A stretch of 64,000 nt of DNA from Pseudomonas sp. R76 (GCF_009834565.1 NZ_CP019428.1:744001-808000), one strand, 5' to 3'. Positions 47,416-57,011 are shown, numbered from the stretch's first letter. Notes: generated from the sequence alone by a model not told the origin. A program made the numbers and translations.

Positions 47416-50400
47416 ATGCTTAACAAAGGATTGTTCCTGGCCTGCGCGCTGGCCCTGCTGAGCGCCTGCGATTCCTCCGATAAACCGGCTGCCCCATCTG
47501 CTCCAACGGTGTCGGCCGCGCCGAAACCCGTCAAGGCAGCGGTGGACGTGGCAGCGCTCAAGCAGCGTTACGCCGGGCGTGAGTTGAGCGTGGTGGATGT
47601 GTCCGAAGTCCAGCTGGACGGGGCCAGCACCTTGTCGGTGAGTTTTTCCATCCCCTTGGATCCCGACCAAAAGTTCGCCGACAAACTGCATCTGGTCGAC
47701 AGCAAGTCCGGCAAGGTCGACGGCGCGTGGGAGCTGTCCGATAACTTGATGGAGTTGCGCCTGCGTCACTTGGAGCCGCAGCGCAAACTGGTGCTGACCG
47801 TGGATGCCGGGGTCAGGGCGGTCAACGACAACACGCTCGCCGCCGAGTACAGCGCGCGCCTGGAAACCCGCGACCTGCAAGCCACGGTCGGCTTCGCCAG
47901 CCGTGGCACTTTGCTGCCGACCCGTCTGGCTGAAGGCTTGCCGGTGATCGCGCTGAATGTCGACAAGATCGACGTCGAATTCTTCCGCATCAAACCCGAA
48001 TCCCTGCCGTCGTTCCTGGCGCAGTGGGGGCGCAATACCAGCCTGCAAAGTTATGAGTCCCGTGAGCTGCTGCCGATGGCCGACCTGGTTTACGGCGGCC
48101 GTTTCGACCTGAACCCGGCGCGCAATACCCGCGAAACCCTGTTGCTGCCGATTGCCGGCCTCAAGCAGCTGCAACAGCCGGGCGTGTACCTGGCGGTGAT
48201 GCGCGCCTCGGGCACCTACAACTATTCGCAACCGGCCACGCTGTTCACCTTGAGTGATATCGGCCTGTCGGTGCACCGCTATGCCAATCGCCTGGATGTG
48301 TTTACCCAGGCACTGGAAGGCGGCAAGGCGCTGGACGGCGTTGACCTCGAAGTGCTGGATGCCGAAGGCCGCGTGCTCGGCCAGGGCAAAACCGAGAAGG
48401 GCGGCCACGCCGAATTGCCGCTGCCGAAAAAGGCCCAGGTGTTACTGTCCAAGCAGGGCGAACAAACCAGCATGCTGCGCCTGGACAGTGCCGCGCTGGA
48501 CCTGGCTGAGTTCGACATCGGCGGCCAACCGGCACACCCGCTGCAATTCTTCGTATTCGGCCCGCGTGACCTGTATCGCCCCGGCGAAACCGTGCTGCTC
48601 AATGCGCTGCTGCGTGACAAGGATGGCAATGCCGTCAAGCCGCAACCGGTGAGTGTCGAAGTGCGCCGCCCGGATGAGCAGGTCAGCCGTAAGTTCGTGT
48701 GGGATGCCGATGCGTCAGGCCTCTATCAATATCAACTGCAATTGGCCGGTGAGGCGCCGACCGGGCGCTGGCAACTGGTGTTCGACCTCGGCGACGGCAA
48801 GCCGCAGCTGTATGAATTCCTCGTCGAAGACTTCCTGCCCGAGCGCCTGGCGCTGGAACTCAAGGGCAGCGACACGGCCTTGAGCCCGGCGGATAACCCG
48901 GTGATTCACGTCAATGGCCGCTACCTCTACGGCGCACCGGCGTCGGGCAATCGCGTCAGCGGGCAGGTTTATGTGCGCCCCCTGCGCGAAGCGGTCAAGT
49001 CGCTGCCGGGTTATCAGTTCGGCTCCGTCACTGAAGAAGAACTGAGCCAGGATTTCGAGCTGGACGAAAGCGTACTCGACGCCAAGGGCCAGGAAGAACT
49101 GACCCTGGAAAGCAAATGGGCCGAGGCCAAGTCGCCGCTGCAACTGATTGTGCAAGCCAGCCTGCAAGAGTCGGGAGGTCGGCCAATCACCCGGCGCCTG
49201 GTGCAACCGATCTGGCCGGCCGAGCAATTACCGGGCTTGCGTGGCTTGTTCGACGGCAAGGAAACCAATGGCGACGGCCCGGCAGAGTTCGAAGTACTGG
49301 TGGCCAATCAGGACGGGCAAAAACTCGCTGCGCAAAACCTCAAGGTGCGCCTGGTGCGCGAGCGCCGCGACTACTACTGGAACTACTCGGAAAGTGACGG
49401 CTGGAGTTATCACTTCAACGAGAAATTCCTCAACCTCGACGAACAGACCCTGAACATCAAGGCCGGCGACACCGCCAAGGTCAGCTTCCAGGTGGCGTGG
49501 GGCCCCTACCGCGTCGAAGTCGAAGACCCGCAAACCGGGTTGGTCAGCAGCCTGCGTTTCTGGGCCGGCTACCAGGCTCAGGACAACACCGAAGGCGGCG
49601 CCGTGCGCCCGGACCAAGTCAAGTTGGCACTGGATAAACCCGCGTACGGCGATGGCGATACCGCCACTGTCACCGTCACGCCACCGGCGGCCGGCAAGGG
49701 CTACTTGCTGGTGGAGTCCAGCGAAGGGCCGCTGTGGTGGCAGGAAATCGATGTGCCGGCCGAGGGCAAAAGCTTCGCCGTGAAACTCGACCCGAAATGG
49801 TCGCGCCATGACCTTTATGTCAGCGCGCTGGTGATTCGCCCAGGTGAGCGCAAAGCCAATATCACCCCCAAACGTGCCGTGGGCCTGCTTCACCTGCCGC
49901 TGGATCGCACCCAGCGCAAACTGGGCCTGACCCTCACGGCACCGGAAAAAATGCGCCCCAAACAAGCGCTGACGGTGAAGATCGCCGCCAAGAACGCCGA
50001 TGGCAGCGTGCCGAAGCAGGTGCATGTGCTGCTGGCGGCTGTGGACGTGGGCATCCTCAATATCACCGAATACCCGACGCCGGACCCGTACTCCAGCCTG
50101 TTTGGTCGCAAGGCCTATGGCGTGGACCAGTTCGATATCTACGGCCAGTTGATCGAAGCCGGCCAGGGCCGTTTGGCCAGCCTGGCCTTTGGTGGTGATG
50201 CGGCGCTGGCCAAGGGCGGCAAGCGCCCGGACACCAGCGTGACCATCGTCGCGTTGCAAAGCGCGCCCGTGACCTTGAACGAGCAGGGCGAGGGTGAAGT
50301 CAGCGTCAATATCCCCGACTTTAACGGCGAGCTGCGCCTGATGGCCCAGGCCTGGAGCGATGACCGTTATGGCATGGCCGAAGGCAAGACGGTGATTGCC

Positions 50401-52311
50401 GCGCCGCTGATTGCCGAGCTGTCGGCGCCGCGCTTCCTGGCCGGCGGTGACCAGACGACGTTGGCGCTGGACCTGTCCAACCTGTCGGGCAAAGCGCAGA
50501 AGCTCGACGTGCAACTGAGGGCCGAAGGGCAGTTGGAGTTGGTCAACAGCGCTGCGCAGACGGTGGAACTCAAGCAAGGCCAGCGCATCACTTTGCGTAT
50601 CCCGGTGAAAGCCTGGGGTGGGCTGGGGCAGGGCAAGGTCAACGTCACGGTGAATGGCCTGGACCTGCCGGGTGAAAACCTGCCGCCGTTCAGCCGCGAG
50701 TGGACCCTGGGTGTACGCCCGGCCTACCCGGCATTGCTCAAGCATTACCGCGCAGTGCTCAAGGATCAGCCTTGGAGCCTCCCGGCCGGCACGTTGGACC
50801 AGTTCGAGGCCTCGGGGCGTGAGGCGCTGCTGAGCCTGTCGAGCCGGCCGCCGCTGAACCTCGGTGCGCAGATCAGCGCGCTCAAGGCCTACCCTTATGG
50901 TTGCCTGGAGCAGACTGCCAGCGGCTTGTACCCGTCGCTGTATGCCGACGCTGCGTTGCTCAAGCGCCTGGGCGTCAAGGGCGAGGCGGACAGCGAGCGC
51001 AAGCGCAAGATCGAACTGGGCATCGAGCGGCTGCTGGGCATGCAGCGCTACAACGGCAGCTTCGGTTTGTGGGGCGCCGATGGCGAAGAAGAATATTGGC
51101 TGACCGCCTACGTCACCGATTTCCTGTTGCGCGCCCGCGACCAAGGCTTTGCCGTGCCGCCTGAAGCGCTGAAAAAAGCCAGCGAGCGCCTGCTGCGCTA
51201 TGTGCAGGAGCGCAACCTGATTGAGGTGAGTTACAGCGACAACGCCGACCACACCCGCTTTGCCGTGCAGGCCTACGCCGGCATGGTGTTGGCGCGCAGT
51301 CAGCAGGCGCCATTGGGCGCGTTGCGCAGTATCTTCGAACGCCGCAGCGATGCGCGCTCCGGCTTGCCGTTGGTGCAGCTGTCTATCGCCCTGCAAAAAA
51401 TGGGCGACCAGCCGCGTGCCGATCAAGCCTTGCTCGCCGGTTTGGCGGCGCAACGCAACGCCAATGAGTGGCTGGCCGACTACGGCAGCCCGCTGCGCGA
51501 TCAAGCGATGATCCTGGCGTTGCTCGAAGAGAACGACTTGGCCAAAGGCAAGCGCGAGGAGCGTTTGTTCACGCTGTCGGACCAGTTGGCCGCCAGCCCG
51601 TACCTCTCGACCCAGGAGCGTAATTCGCTGTTCCTGGCCGGGCGCCTTGGGTTCTCGCAGCCGGAGCCGAACTGGCAGGTGTCGCTGACCGGCAGCGGCG
51701 GTGTGCATGAGCTGAATAACCAGCAGTCGACGTTGGAGCTGGACGGCAAACTGCTGTCCAGTGACCTGGCCTTGAGCAATCAGGGCGAGGCGCCGGTGTA
51801 CCAGCAACTGACGATTTCGGGTTACCCGCAAGTGCCACCGGCACCGGGTGGCGACAACCTGAGTATCCGTCGCGAGTACCTGGGTATGAACGGCCAGCCG
51901 TTGAACCTGCGTAACGTAAACAGTGGTGATTTGGTGCTGGTGCACCTGGCGGTGAGTGCCAAGCAGCGGGTGCCGGATGCCTTGGTGGTCGACCTGTTGC
52001 CGGCGGGCCTGGAGCTGGAAAACCACAACCTGGCGCAAAGCGCGGCCAGCCTGGAAAACGCCAGCAGCCAGGTCAAGGAATGGCGCGAGTCGATGCAGAA
52101 CGCGTCGCTCAAGCATCAGGAGTTCCGCGATGACCGCTATGTGGCGGCGATGAACCTGGACGGCTATGGCACCACGCACCTGTTGTACCTGGCGCGCGCG
52201 GTGACGCCGGGCACGTACCGCGTGCCACCGCCGCAGGTGGAGTCGATGTATCGGCCGAACTGGCAGGCGGTGGGGGAGACGCCGGCGGATCTGGTGATCA
52301 AGGGCCGCTGA
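47416..52311 (+). CDS. yfhM: Bacterial alpha-2-macroglobulin lipoprotein (thioester type)
   Basis: A 1631-residue periplasmic protease trap. The lipobox LLSACDSS has Asp at +2 of the Cys, the signal that keeps a lipoprotein in the inner membrane. Macroglobulin-like domains fill residues 60-1100 (for example GPRDLYRPGETVLLNALLRD near residue 375). The thioester motif CLEQ is intact (codons 50902-50913, near residue 1163) within PYGCLEQTASGLYPSLYADA, followed by a thioester-domain helical toroid and a C-terminal domain. In E. coli YfhM is paired with PBP1C, which repairs the wall after attack; pbpC lies 495 bases downstream here. The gene name follows that homologue. Confidence 0.93.
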   Translation: MLNKGLFLACALALLSACDSSDKPAAPSAPTVSAAPKPVKAAVDVAALKQRYAGRELSVVDVSEVQLDGASTLSVSFSIPLDPDQKFADKLHLVDSKSGKVDGAWELSDNLMELRLRHLEPQRKLVLTVDAGVRAVNDNTLAAEYSARLETRDLQATVGFASRGTLLPTRLAEGLPVIALNVDKIDVEFFRIKPESLPSFLAQWGRNTSLQSYESRELLPMADLVYGGRFDLNPARNTRETLLLPIAGLKQLQQPGVYLAVMRASGTYNYSQPATLFTLSDIGLSVHRYANRLDVFTQALEGGKALDGVDLEVLDAEGRVLGQGKTEKGGHAELPLPKKAQVLLSKQGEQTSMLRLDSAALDLAEFDIGGQPAHPLQFFVFGPRDLYRPGETVLLNALLRDKDGNAVKPQPVSVEVRRPDEQVSRKFVWDADASGLYQYQLQLAGEAPTGRWQLVFDLGDGKPQLYEFLVEDFLPERLALELKGSDTALSPADNPVIHVNGRYLYGAPASGNRVSGQVYVRPLREAVKSLPGYQFGSVTEEELSQDFELDESVLDAKGQEELTLESKWAEAKSPLQLIVQASLQESGGRPITRRLVQPIWPAEQLPGLRGLFDGKETNGDGPAEFEVLVANQDGQKLAAQNLKVRLVRERRDYYWNYSESDGWSYHFNEKFLNLDEQTLNIKAGDTAKVSFQVAWGPYRVEVEDPQTGLVSSLRFWAGYQAQDNTEGGAVRPDQVKLALDKPAYGDGDTATVTVTPPAAGKGYLLVESSEGPLWWQEIDVPAEGKSFAVKLDPKWSRHDLYVSALVIRPGERKANITPKRAVGLLHLPLDRTQRKLGLTLTAPEKMRPKQALTVKIAAKNADGSVPKQVHVLLAAVDVGILNITEYPTPDPYSSLFGRKAYGVDQFDIYGQLIEAGQGRLASLAFGGDAALAKGGKRPDTSVTIVALQSAPVTLNEQGEGEVSVNIPDFNGELRLMAQAWSDDRYGMAEGKTVIAAPLIAELSAPRFLAGGDQTTLALDLSNLSGKAQKLDVQLRAEGQLELVNSAAQTVELKQGQRITLRIPVKAWGGLGQGKVNVTVNGLDLPGENLPPFSREWTLGVRPAYPALLKHYRAVLKDQPWSLPAGTLDQFEASGREALLSLSSRPPLNLGAQISALKAYPYGCLEQTASGLYPSLYADAALLKRLGVKGEADSERKRKIELGIERLLGMQRYNGSFGLWGADGEEEYWLTAYVTDFLLRARDQGFAVPPEALKKASERLLRYVQERNLIEVSYSDNADHTRFAVQAYAGMVLARSQQAPLGALRSIFERRSDARSGLPLVQLSIALQKMGDQPRADQALLAGLAAQRNANEWLADYGSPLRDQAMILALLEENDLAKGKREERLFTLSDQLAASPYLSTQERNSLFLAGRLGFSQPEPNWQVSLTGSGGVHELNNQQSTLELDGKLLSSDLALSNQGEAPVYQQLTISGYPQVPPAPGGDNLSIRREYLGMNGQPLNLRNVNSGDLVLVHLAVSAKQRVPDALVVDLLPAGLELENHNLAQSAASLENASSQVKEWRESMQNASLKHQEFRDDRYVAAMNLDGYGTTHLLYLARAVTPGTYRVPPPQVESMYRPNWQAVGETPADLVIKGR

Positions 52312-52329
52312 GGTCTACGGGGTTCAAAT

Positions 52330-52355
52330 GTGGGAGCTGGCAAGCCAGCTCCCAC
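52330..52355. repeat. Collapsed REP palindrome
   Basis: Perfect 12-base arms GTGGGAGCTGGC and GCCAGCTCCCAC are separated by only AA. These are the outer parts of a REP doublet with the inner stems and centre missing. It lies 18 bases after the alpha-2-macroglobulin stop and could itself serve as a hairpin. Confidence 0.82.
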
Positions 52356-52379
52356 AGGGGATTGGGGAAGTGTTTGGGT

Positions 52380-52670
52380 TTAGTGCACAACCCAACTCAG
52401 CAGCCACAGGCCGAGCATCAGCCAGATCACGCCAATGATGATCGAGGCACGCATGAAGGCGCGTACGGCCGAGTACAGGAACAGCAGACCGATGATCAGC
52501 GTGATGATGCTGATGATCGAGGTGTCCATGCCCAGTGAGCGGGACATGCCTTCGACGAAGTTGCCGCCCGCATTGGACAGCATGTTGAACAGCCCACTGA
52601 AGAACTCGACGATGTAGTGGATGATCAAGCCAACGGTGTTACCCAACCATCCGAAAAAGTCTACTTGCAT
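52380..52670 (-). CDS. Small membrane protein, function unknown
   Basis: 96 residues from ATG 52670 (MQVDFFGWLGNTVGLIIHYI), with GAGA upstream. Three hydrophobic stretches are seen: residues 9-28, SIISIITLIIGLLFLYSAV, and IIIGVIWLMLGLWLLSWVV at the C-terminus, separated by a glycine-rich polar loop and a basic turn (RAFMRAS). The frame is open further upstream but that part runs into the pbpC promoter and is not protein-like. It is encoded against the two flanking cell-envelope genes. I do not recognise the family. Confidence 0.75.
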   Translation of the reverse strand: MQVDFFGWLGNTVGLIIHYIVEFFSGLFNMLSNAGGNFVEGMSRSLGMDTSIISIITLIIGLLFLYSAVRAFMRASIIIGVIWLMLGLWLLSWVVH

Positions 52671-52806
52671 AGGTGTGTCTCGATGAATAAGTGGACGAAA
52701 TTGCCAGCACTGAGCCTTTGTTCGCGATGGGTCGCGGCTAGTTCCATGAAGCATAGAGGTTTGCGGGGTTGAATTTGCGATTAGTTGTGGGCGGGGTGGG
52801 GCCGTT

Positions 52807-55173
52807 GTGAGTGAGGTGACTGACAAATCGCTTTCGCGAGCAAGCCCGCTCCCACATTTACTGGGCTGGGCATTTGGATGTGTCTTGGCGGTGATTGCGC
52901 TGTTGTGGCTGGCGGATCGGATTTGGCCGTTGCCGTTGCCCAAGGATGACTTGGCGCGGGTGGTGCTGGCTGAGGATGGCACGCCGTTGTGGCGGTTTGC
53001 TGATGCCAACGGTGTGTGGCGTTATCCGGTGCAAACCAATGAAGTGTCGCCGTATTACCTGGATGCGCTGCTCACCTACGAAGACCGCTGGTTTTATGAA
53101 CACCCCGGCGTGAACCCGTTGGCGCTGGCGCGGGCGACCTGGCAGAACTTGACCGGCGCGCGGGTGGTGTCGGGCGGCAGCACCTTGTCGATGCAAGTGG
53201 CGCGGCTGCTTGACCCGCACTCACGCACCTTCCACGGCAAGCTGCGCCAGCTGTGGCGCACTGCGCAGTTGGAATGGCATTTGTCCAAGGACGAGATTCT
53301 CAACCTGTACCTGAACCGCGCGCCGTTTGGCGGTACGTTGCAAGGCGTGGCGGCGGCCAGTTGGGCGTATTTGGGCAAGTCCCCGGCACAACTGACCCAC
53401 GCCGAAGCGGCCTTGCTCGCCGTATTACCCCAGGCGCCGAGCCGCCTGCGCCCGGACCGCCATCCGCAACGCGCCCAGCAAGCCCGCGACAAAGTGCTGC
53501 GGCGTCTCGCCGAATTCCAGGTGTGGCCGCAATCGGCGGTCGATGAAGCCCTGGAAGAACCGCTGCTGCTCGCCCCGCGCCTGGAGCCGAGCCTGGCACC
53601 GCTGCTCGCCCGCCGCCTGAACCGCCCCGACAGCCCGCCGCTGATCCGTACCACTCTCGACGCCACGCTGCAACGCCGCCTTGAAGACCTGTTGCTGGGC
53701 TGGCGCGCGCGGCTGCCGGAACACACCTCCGCTGCCATTCTGGTGGTGGAAGAAGAAAGCATGGCCGTGCGTGCCTACCTCGGTTCGGTGGACATCAATG
53801 ACGCCAAGCGCTTCGGCCACGTGGACATGATCAGTGCGCTGCGCTCGCCCGGTTCCACCTTGAAACCATTTCTGTACGGCATGGCCCTGGACGATGGGCT
53901 GATTCACTCCGAATCACTGCTGCAGGACGTGCCGCGGCGCTATGGCGATTACCGGCCGGGCAACTTCTCCATGGGCTTCAGCGGCGCGGTGCCGGCGAGT
54001 ACGGCGCTGTCCAGTTCGCTGAACTTGCCGGCGGTGCAACTGCTGGAGGCCTACGGGCCGAAGCGCTTTGCCGCCGAAATGCGCATCGGCGGCGTGCCCT
54101 TGGCGCTGCCTGCGCTGGCCGAGCCAAACCTGGCGTTGATTCTGGGCGGTGCAGGCAGCCGACTGGAAGACTTGGTCAGCGGCTACAGCGCCTTCGCCCG
54201 CGACGGCAAGAGTGCGTCTATCCGCTTGCAGCCGGACGATACGCTTAAAGAACGGCCTTTATTGTCGCCAGGGTCCGCCTGGATTGTGCGGCGTATCCTC
54301 AGCGGCCAGGCGCGACCTGACCGCGACCCGCGCGCCGAGCTGGTGCAGCGCCCGGTGCTGGCCTGGAAAACCGGCACCAGCTACGGCTTTCGCGATGCCT
54401 GGGCGATTGGTGTGGGGCCGCGCTACTTGATCGGCGTGTGGATCGGCCGACCGGATGGCACGCCGGTGCCGGGCCAGTTCGGCCTGGCGTCGGCGGCGCC
54501 GTTGATGTTGCAGGTGCATGACGTGCTGACCAACCGCGACAGTCAGCGCGGGATCAGCGCGCCTGTCAGACCGGTGCCGGCCAATGTCGGCGTCGCGGCC
54601 ATCTGTTGGCCGCTGGGCCAGCCGATGAGCCGCAGCGACCCCAATTGCCGTCGCCAGCGCTTTGCCTGGACGCTGGACAACACCACGCCGCCAACCTTGC
54701 AGGCGCTGGACCAGCCATTAAGTGTGGGCTTGAAGGAAACGGTGTGGGTCAATGCCAAGGGCTTGCGGGTCGATGCCCATTGCCCAGGTGCTGTGGCCAA
54801 AGACATCGCCTTGTGGCCGGCGCCGCTGGAGCCGTGGCTGCCCAGGGTCGAACGCCGTGAAGCGCGTATCCCGGCTGCCGACCCCGATTGCCCGCCTCCG
54901 GCGTTGGCGGCGGCGTCGCCGTTGTCGATCGTCGGTGTTCGCGAAGGCGACCAGTTGCGCCTGCCCGCCGCCAGCCAGCAAGCGCTGCGCCTGAAAATCT
55001 CCGCCCTGGGCGGCAGCGGTCGACGCTGGTGGTTCCTCAACGGCGCGCCGCTGGGCGACAGCGCCAACCAGGACAGCATCAACGCCAGCTTCGAACACCT
55101 GGGCCGCTACCAGCTCAGCGTCCTCGACGAAGCCGGCCAAACCGCCCGCCTCGAGTTCAGTGTCGTCGACTAG
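52807..55173 (+). CDS. pbpC: Penicillin-binding protein 1C PbpC
   Basis: A 788-residue bifunctional peptidoglycan synthase. The glycosyltransferase domain has TYEDRWFYEHPGVNP with the catalytic Glu, GGSTLSMQVARLL and LNRAPFGGTLQGVAAASWAY. The transpeptidase has SPGSTLKPFLYG (SxxK), SSSLNLPA (SxN) and WKTGTSYGFRDAW (KTG). A C-terminal BiPBP_C domain follows residue 690. The membrane helix is VLAVIALLWLADRIW. The proposed start is GTG 52807, but codons 8-18 (SLSRASPLPHL) are encoded by half a REP element, so the N-terminus may have been rebuilt. It pairs with the upstream alpha-2-macroglobulin. Confidence 0.92.
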   Translation: MSEVTDKSLSRASPLPHLLGWAFGCVLAVIALLWLADRIWPLPLPKDDLARVVLAEDGTPLWRFADANGVWRYPVQTNEVSPYYLDALLTYEDRWFYEHPGVNPLALARATWQNLTGARVVSGGSTLSMQVARLLDPHSRTFHGKLRQLWRTAQLEWHLSKDEILNLYLNRAPFGGTLQGVAAASWAYLGKSPAQLTHAEAALLAVLPQAPSRLRPDRHPQRAQQARDKVLRRLAEFQVWPQSAVDEALEEPLLLAPRLEPSLAPLLARRLNRPDSPPLIRTTLDATLQRRLEDLLLGWRARLPEHTSAAILVVEEESMAVRAYLGSVDINDAKRFGHVDMISALRSPGSTLKPFLYGMALDDGLIHSESLLQDVPRRYGDYRPGNFSMGFSGAVPASTALSSSLNLPAVQLLEAYGPKRFAAEMRIGGVPLALPALAEPNLALILGGAGSRLEDLVSGYSAFARDGKSASIRLQPDDTLKERPLLSPGSAWIVRRILSGQARPDRDPRAELVQRPVLAWKTGTSYGFRDAWAIGVGPRYLIGVWIGRPDGTPVPGQFGLASAAPLMLQVHDVLTNRDSQRGISAPVRPVPANVGVAAICWPLGQPMSRSDPNCRRQRFAWTLDNTTPPTLQALDQPLSVGLKETVWVNAKGLRVDAHCPGAVAKDIALWPAPLEPWLPRVERREARIPAADPDCPPPALAAASPLSIVGVREGDQLRLPAASQQALRLKISALGGSGRRWWFLNGAPLGDSANQDSINASFEHLGRYQLSVLDEAGQTARLEFSVVD
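52829..52855. repeat. Half REP element inside the 5' end of pbpC
   Basis: CGCTTTCGCGAGC-AAGCCCGCTCCCAC equals the right arm of the REP doublets at 44896 and 62212. The preceding GACTGAC also resembles the centre of those doublets. No left arm is present. The half element is in frame with pbpC. Confidence 0.88.
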
Positions 55174-55178
55174 AGCCT

Positions 55179-55254
55179 CATCGCAGGCAAGCCAGCTCCC
55201 ACAAATTGAATTGTGAACACATTTAAAATGTGGGAGCTGGCTTGCCTGCGATGG
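55179..55254. repeat. REP doublet (outward arms)
   Basis: Arms CATCGCAGGCAAG-CCAGCTCCCAC and GTGGGAGCTGGCTTG-CCTGCGATG are perfect complements with an AT-rich 27-base centre. It starts six bases after the pbpC stop. Confidence 0.93.
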
Positions 55255-55333
55255 CGGCCTCAAGCCCACCGCCGGGATTCACTTGCCTTCATCCCTGATC
55301 CCCCCGAAGCTATACACCTTCAGGAGCCCCCGC

Positions 55334-55642
55334 ATGAACCTCGAACACCTCACCGAACGCCTGCACCGCATCCGCGATAACAACAACTGGAAGCAGTTCC
55401 ACAGCCCGAAAAACCTGGCCATGGCCGCCAGTGTGGAAATGGCCGAGCTGGTGGAAATTTTCCAATGGCTGACCGAAGACCAATCGCGTCAGCTACCCGC
55501 CGAAAAACTTGCCCATGCCGGGCAGGAAGTCGGCGATATCGTGCTGTACCTGCTGTTGCTGTGCAGTGAGTTGGGCCTGGACATGAACGAGGTGGTGCGC
55601 GCCAAATTGGCCGACAGCGAACGGCGGTTTGCCCATGAGTGA
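55334..55642 (+). CDS. MazG-like nucleotide pyrophosphohydrolase
   Basis: 102 residues from ATG 55334, with AGGAG nine bases upstream. It is a small all-alpha NTP-PPase: the metal-binding motif appears as EMAELVEIFQWL (ExxE) and EVGDIVLYLLLL (ExxD), as in the RS21-C6/dCTPase-like group. These enzymes remove damaged or surplus (d)NTPs; the preferred nucleotide is not readable. The stop overlaps the cmoM start by eight bases, so the two are translationally coupled. Confidence 0.9.
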   Translation: MNLEHLTERLHRIRDNNNWKQFHSPKNLAMAASVEMAELVEIFQWLTEDQSRQLPAEKLAHAGQEVGDIVLYLLLLCSELGLDMNEVVRAKLADSERRFAHE

Positions 55643-56384
55643 CCGTCATTTCGACCAACTGGCCACGCGCTTCGCCGAGAAAATATACGGCGGTGCCAAA
55701 GGCGCGATTCGCCTGGCGGTGCTCCAGGCCGACCTGATCGAAGCGCTGCCCGACCGTCCGCTGCGGGTGTTGGATATCGGCGCCGGCCTTGGGCATATGT
55801 CGCTGTGGCTGGCCGAGCGCGGCCACCAAGTCACCCTGGCCGAGCCCGCCGAGCCGATGCTCGAAGGCGCGCGCAAGCGCTTTGCCGACGCTGGGCAGAC
55901 TGCAACCTTTATCCATGCGCCCTGGCAAGACCTGCTCGGCCAACTCACCGAACCGTACGACCTGGTGCTCTGCCACGCCGTGCTGGAATGGTTGGCCGAA
56001 CCCCATGCGATCCTGCCGGTGCTGCACCAGCTCACGGTGCCGGGTGGCTGGCTGTCGCTGGCGTTCTACAACCGCGATGCGCTGATTTATCGCAACCTGC
56101 TCAAAGGCCACTTCCGCAAAATGCGCAAGAACGACATGGCCGGCGAGAAGCAGAGCCTGACCCCGCAACAGCCGCTCGACCCACGTGAGTTGGCGGCGCA
56201 ACTAGAGGGGCTTTGGCAGGTCGAAAGCCAAAGTGGCGTGCGGGTGTTCCACGACTATATGCCGGTGGAATTCCAGGCCCGCGCCGATTTACAGGACTTG
56301 TTGGAGATGGAACTCGCTCACCGTCGTCACCCAAGCTTTGCCGGACTTGGGCGTTATTTGCACTGGATCTGCCGTCCGGTTTAA
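55635..56384 (+). CDS. cmoM: tRNA 5-carboxymethoxyuridine methyltransferase CmoM
   Basis: A 249-residue SAM-dependent methyltransferase (formerly SmtA) that methylates cmo5U34 in tRNA. Start ATG 55635 (MSDRHFDQLATRFAEKIYGG) is characteristic of CmoM, as is KGAIRLAVLQADL. The SAM loop is VLDIGAGLGHMSLWLAERGH near residue 48; the acidic strand-2 residue is in TLAEPAEPM. LCHAVLEWLAEP and FYNRDALIYRNLLKGHFRK are further family segments. It overlaps the MazG-like gene. Confidence 0.92.
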   Translation: MSDRHFDQLATRFAEKIYGGAKGAIRLAVLQADLIEALPDRPLRVLDIGAGLGHMSLWLAERGHQVTLAEPAEPMLEGARKRFADAGQTATFIHAPWQDLLGQLTEPYDLVLCHAVLEWLAEPHAILPVLHQLTVPGGWLSLAFYNRDALIYRNLLKGHFRKMRKNDMAGEKQSLTPQQPLDPRELAAQLEGLWQVESQSGVRVFHDYMPVEFQARADLQDLLEMELAHRRHPSFAGLGRYLHWICRPV

Positions 56385-56408
56385 GCGGCCCAGTCTGCGG
56401 AGGTCGAA

Positions 56409-57011
56409 ATGCGTCGTCTCTGTTTGATCCTGTTATCGGTGGGCTTGAGCGCCTGCTCCAGCCCCAATCCTTACGTGGCCACTTCTGCGCCCATGCCACC
56501 GGCGCCGGCGCAGGCGGCCAACACCTTTGATGCCAGCGCCTACCCGGCACCGGTGCGCGACTATGGCGCCTACCGCAACTGGGCCTGGCTCAACGGCCAG
56601 CTGCCGGCGGGCACGGCGTGGGCCGATTCGGCGCAAATTGCCGAAGCGGTCAGCGGCGCCCTTGACCAGCGCGGCTTGCGCCCCTTGCATGACAACCGTG
56701 CGCCCGACCTGCTGGTGAGCGCCGACGTGCGCCTGGAAAAGCGCCTGCGCCAGGTCCAGGACGACTATGGCTACGGTTACGGCGGCTATAACCGCTACGG
56801 CAACGGCTACGGCATGTACAACACGGTGCCGGTGGTTCGCACCTATGAAGTGACAGTCGCGGTGGCGCGCATCAGCTTGTTCGACGCCCGCACCCGTCAG
56901 CCCGTGTGGAGCACCAGCGCCGAAACCGCCAGCCAGGGCAGCCTCGGCGAACGGGCGGATGCCTTGCGCGAGGCCATGCAGAAGGCCATGGCCGCTTATC
57001 CACCGAGTTAG
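56409..57011 (+). CDS. DUF4136 lipoprotein (copy 1)
   Basis: 200 residues. The lipoprotein signal ends in LSACSS (Cys near residue 16). A Pro/Ala-rich spacer is followed by the DUF4136 core: [26 protein letters not shown], then a Gly/Tyr-rich segment ([20 protein letters not shown]) and a C-terminal [19 protein letters not shown]. Function of the family is unknown; it is an outer-membrane or periplasmic lipoprotein. It is followed at 45 bases by a paralogue. Confidence 0.88.
   Translation: MRRLCLILLSVGLSACSSPNPYVATSAPMPPAPAQAANTFDASAYPAPVRDYGAYRNWAWLNGQLPAGTAWADSAQIAEAVSGALDQRGLRPLHDNRAPDLLVSADVRLEKRLRQVQDDYGYGYGGYNRYGNGYGMYNTVPVVRTYEVTVAVARISLFDARTRQPVWSTSAETASQGSLGERADALREAMQKAMAAYPPS

Noticed and set aside
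49228..52179. Open frame of 983 codons on the minus strand
   Set aside because: It is fully antisense to the well-supported alpha-2-macroglobulin gene, rich in His, Gln and Arg, and has no recognisable domain; a shadow of high-GC coding DNA.
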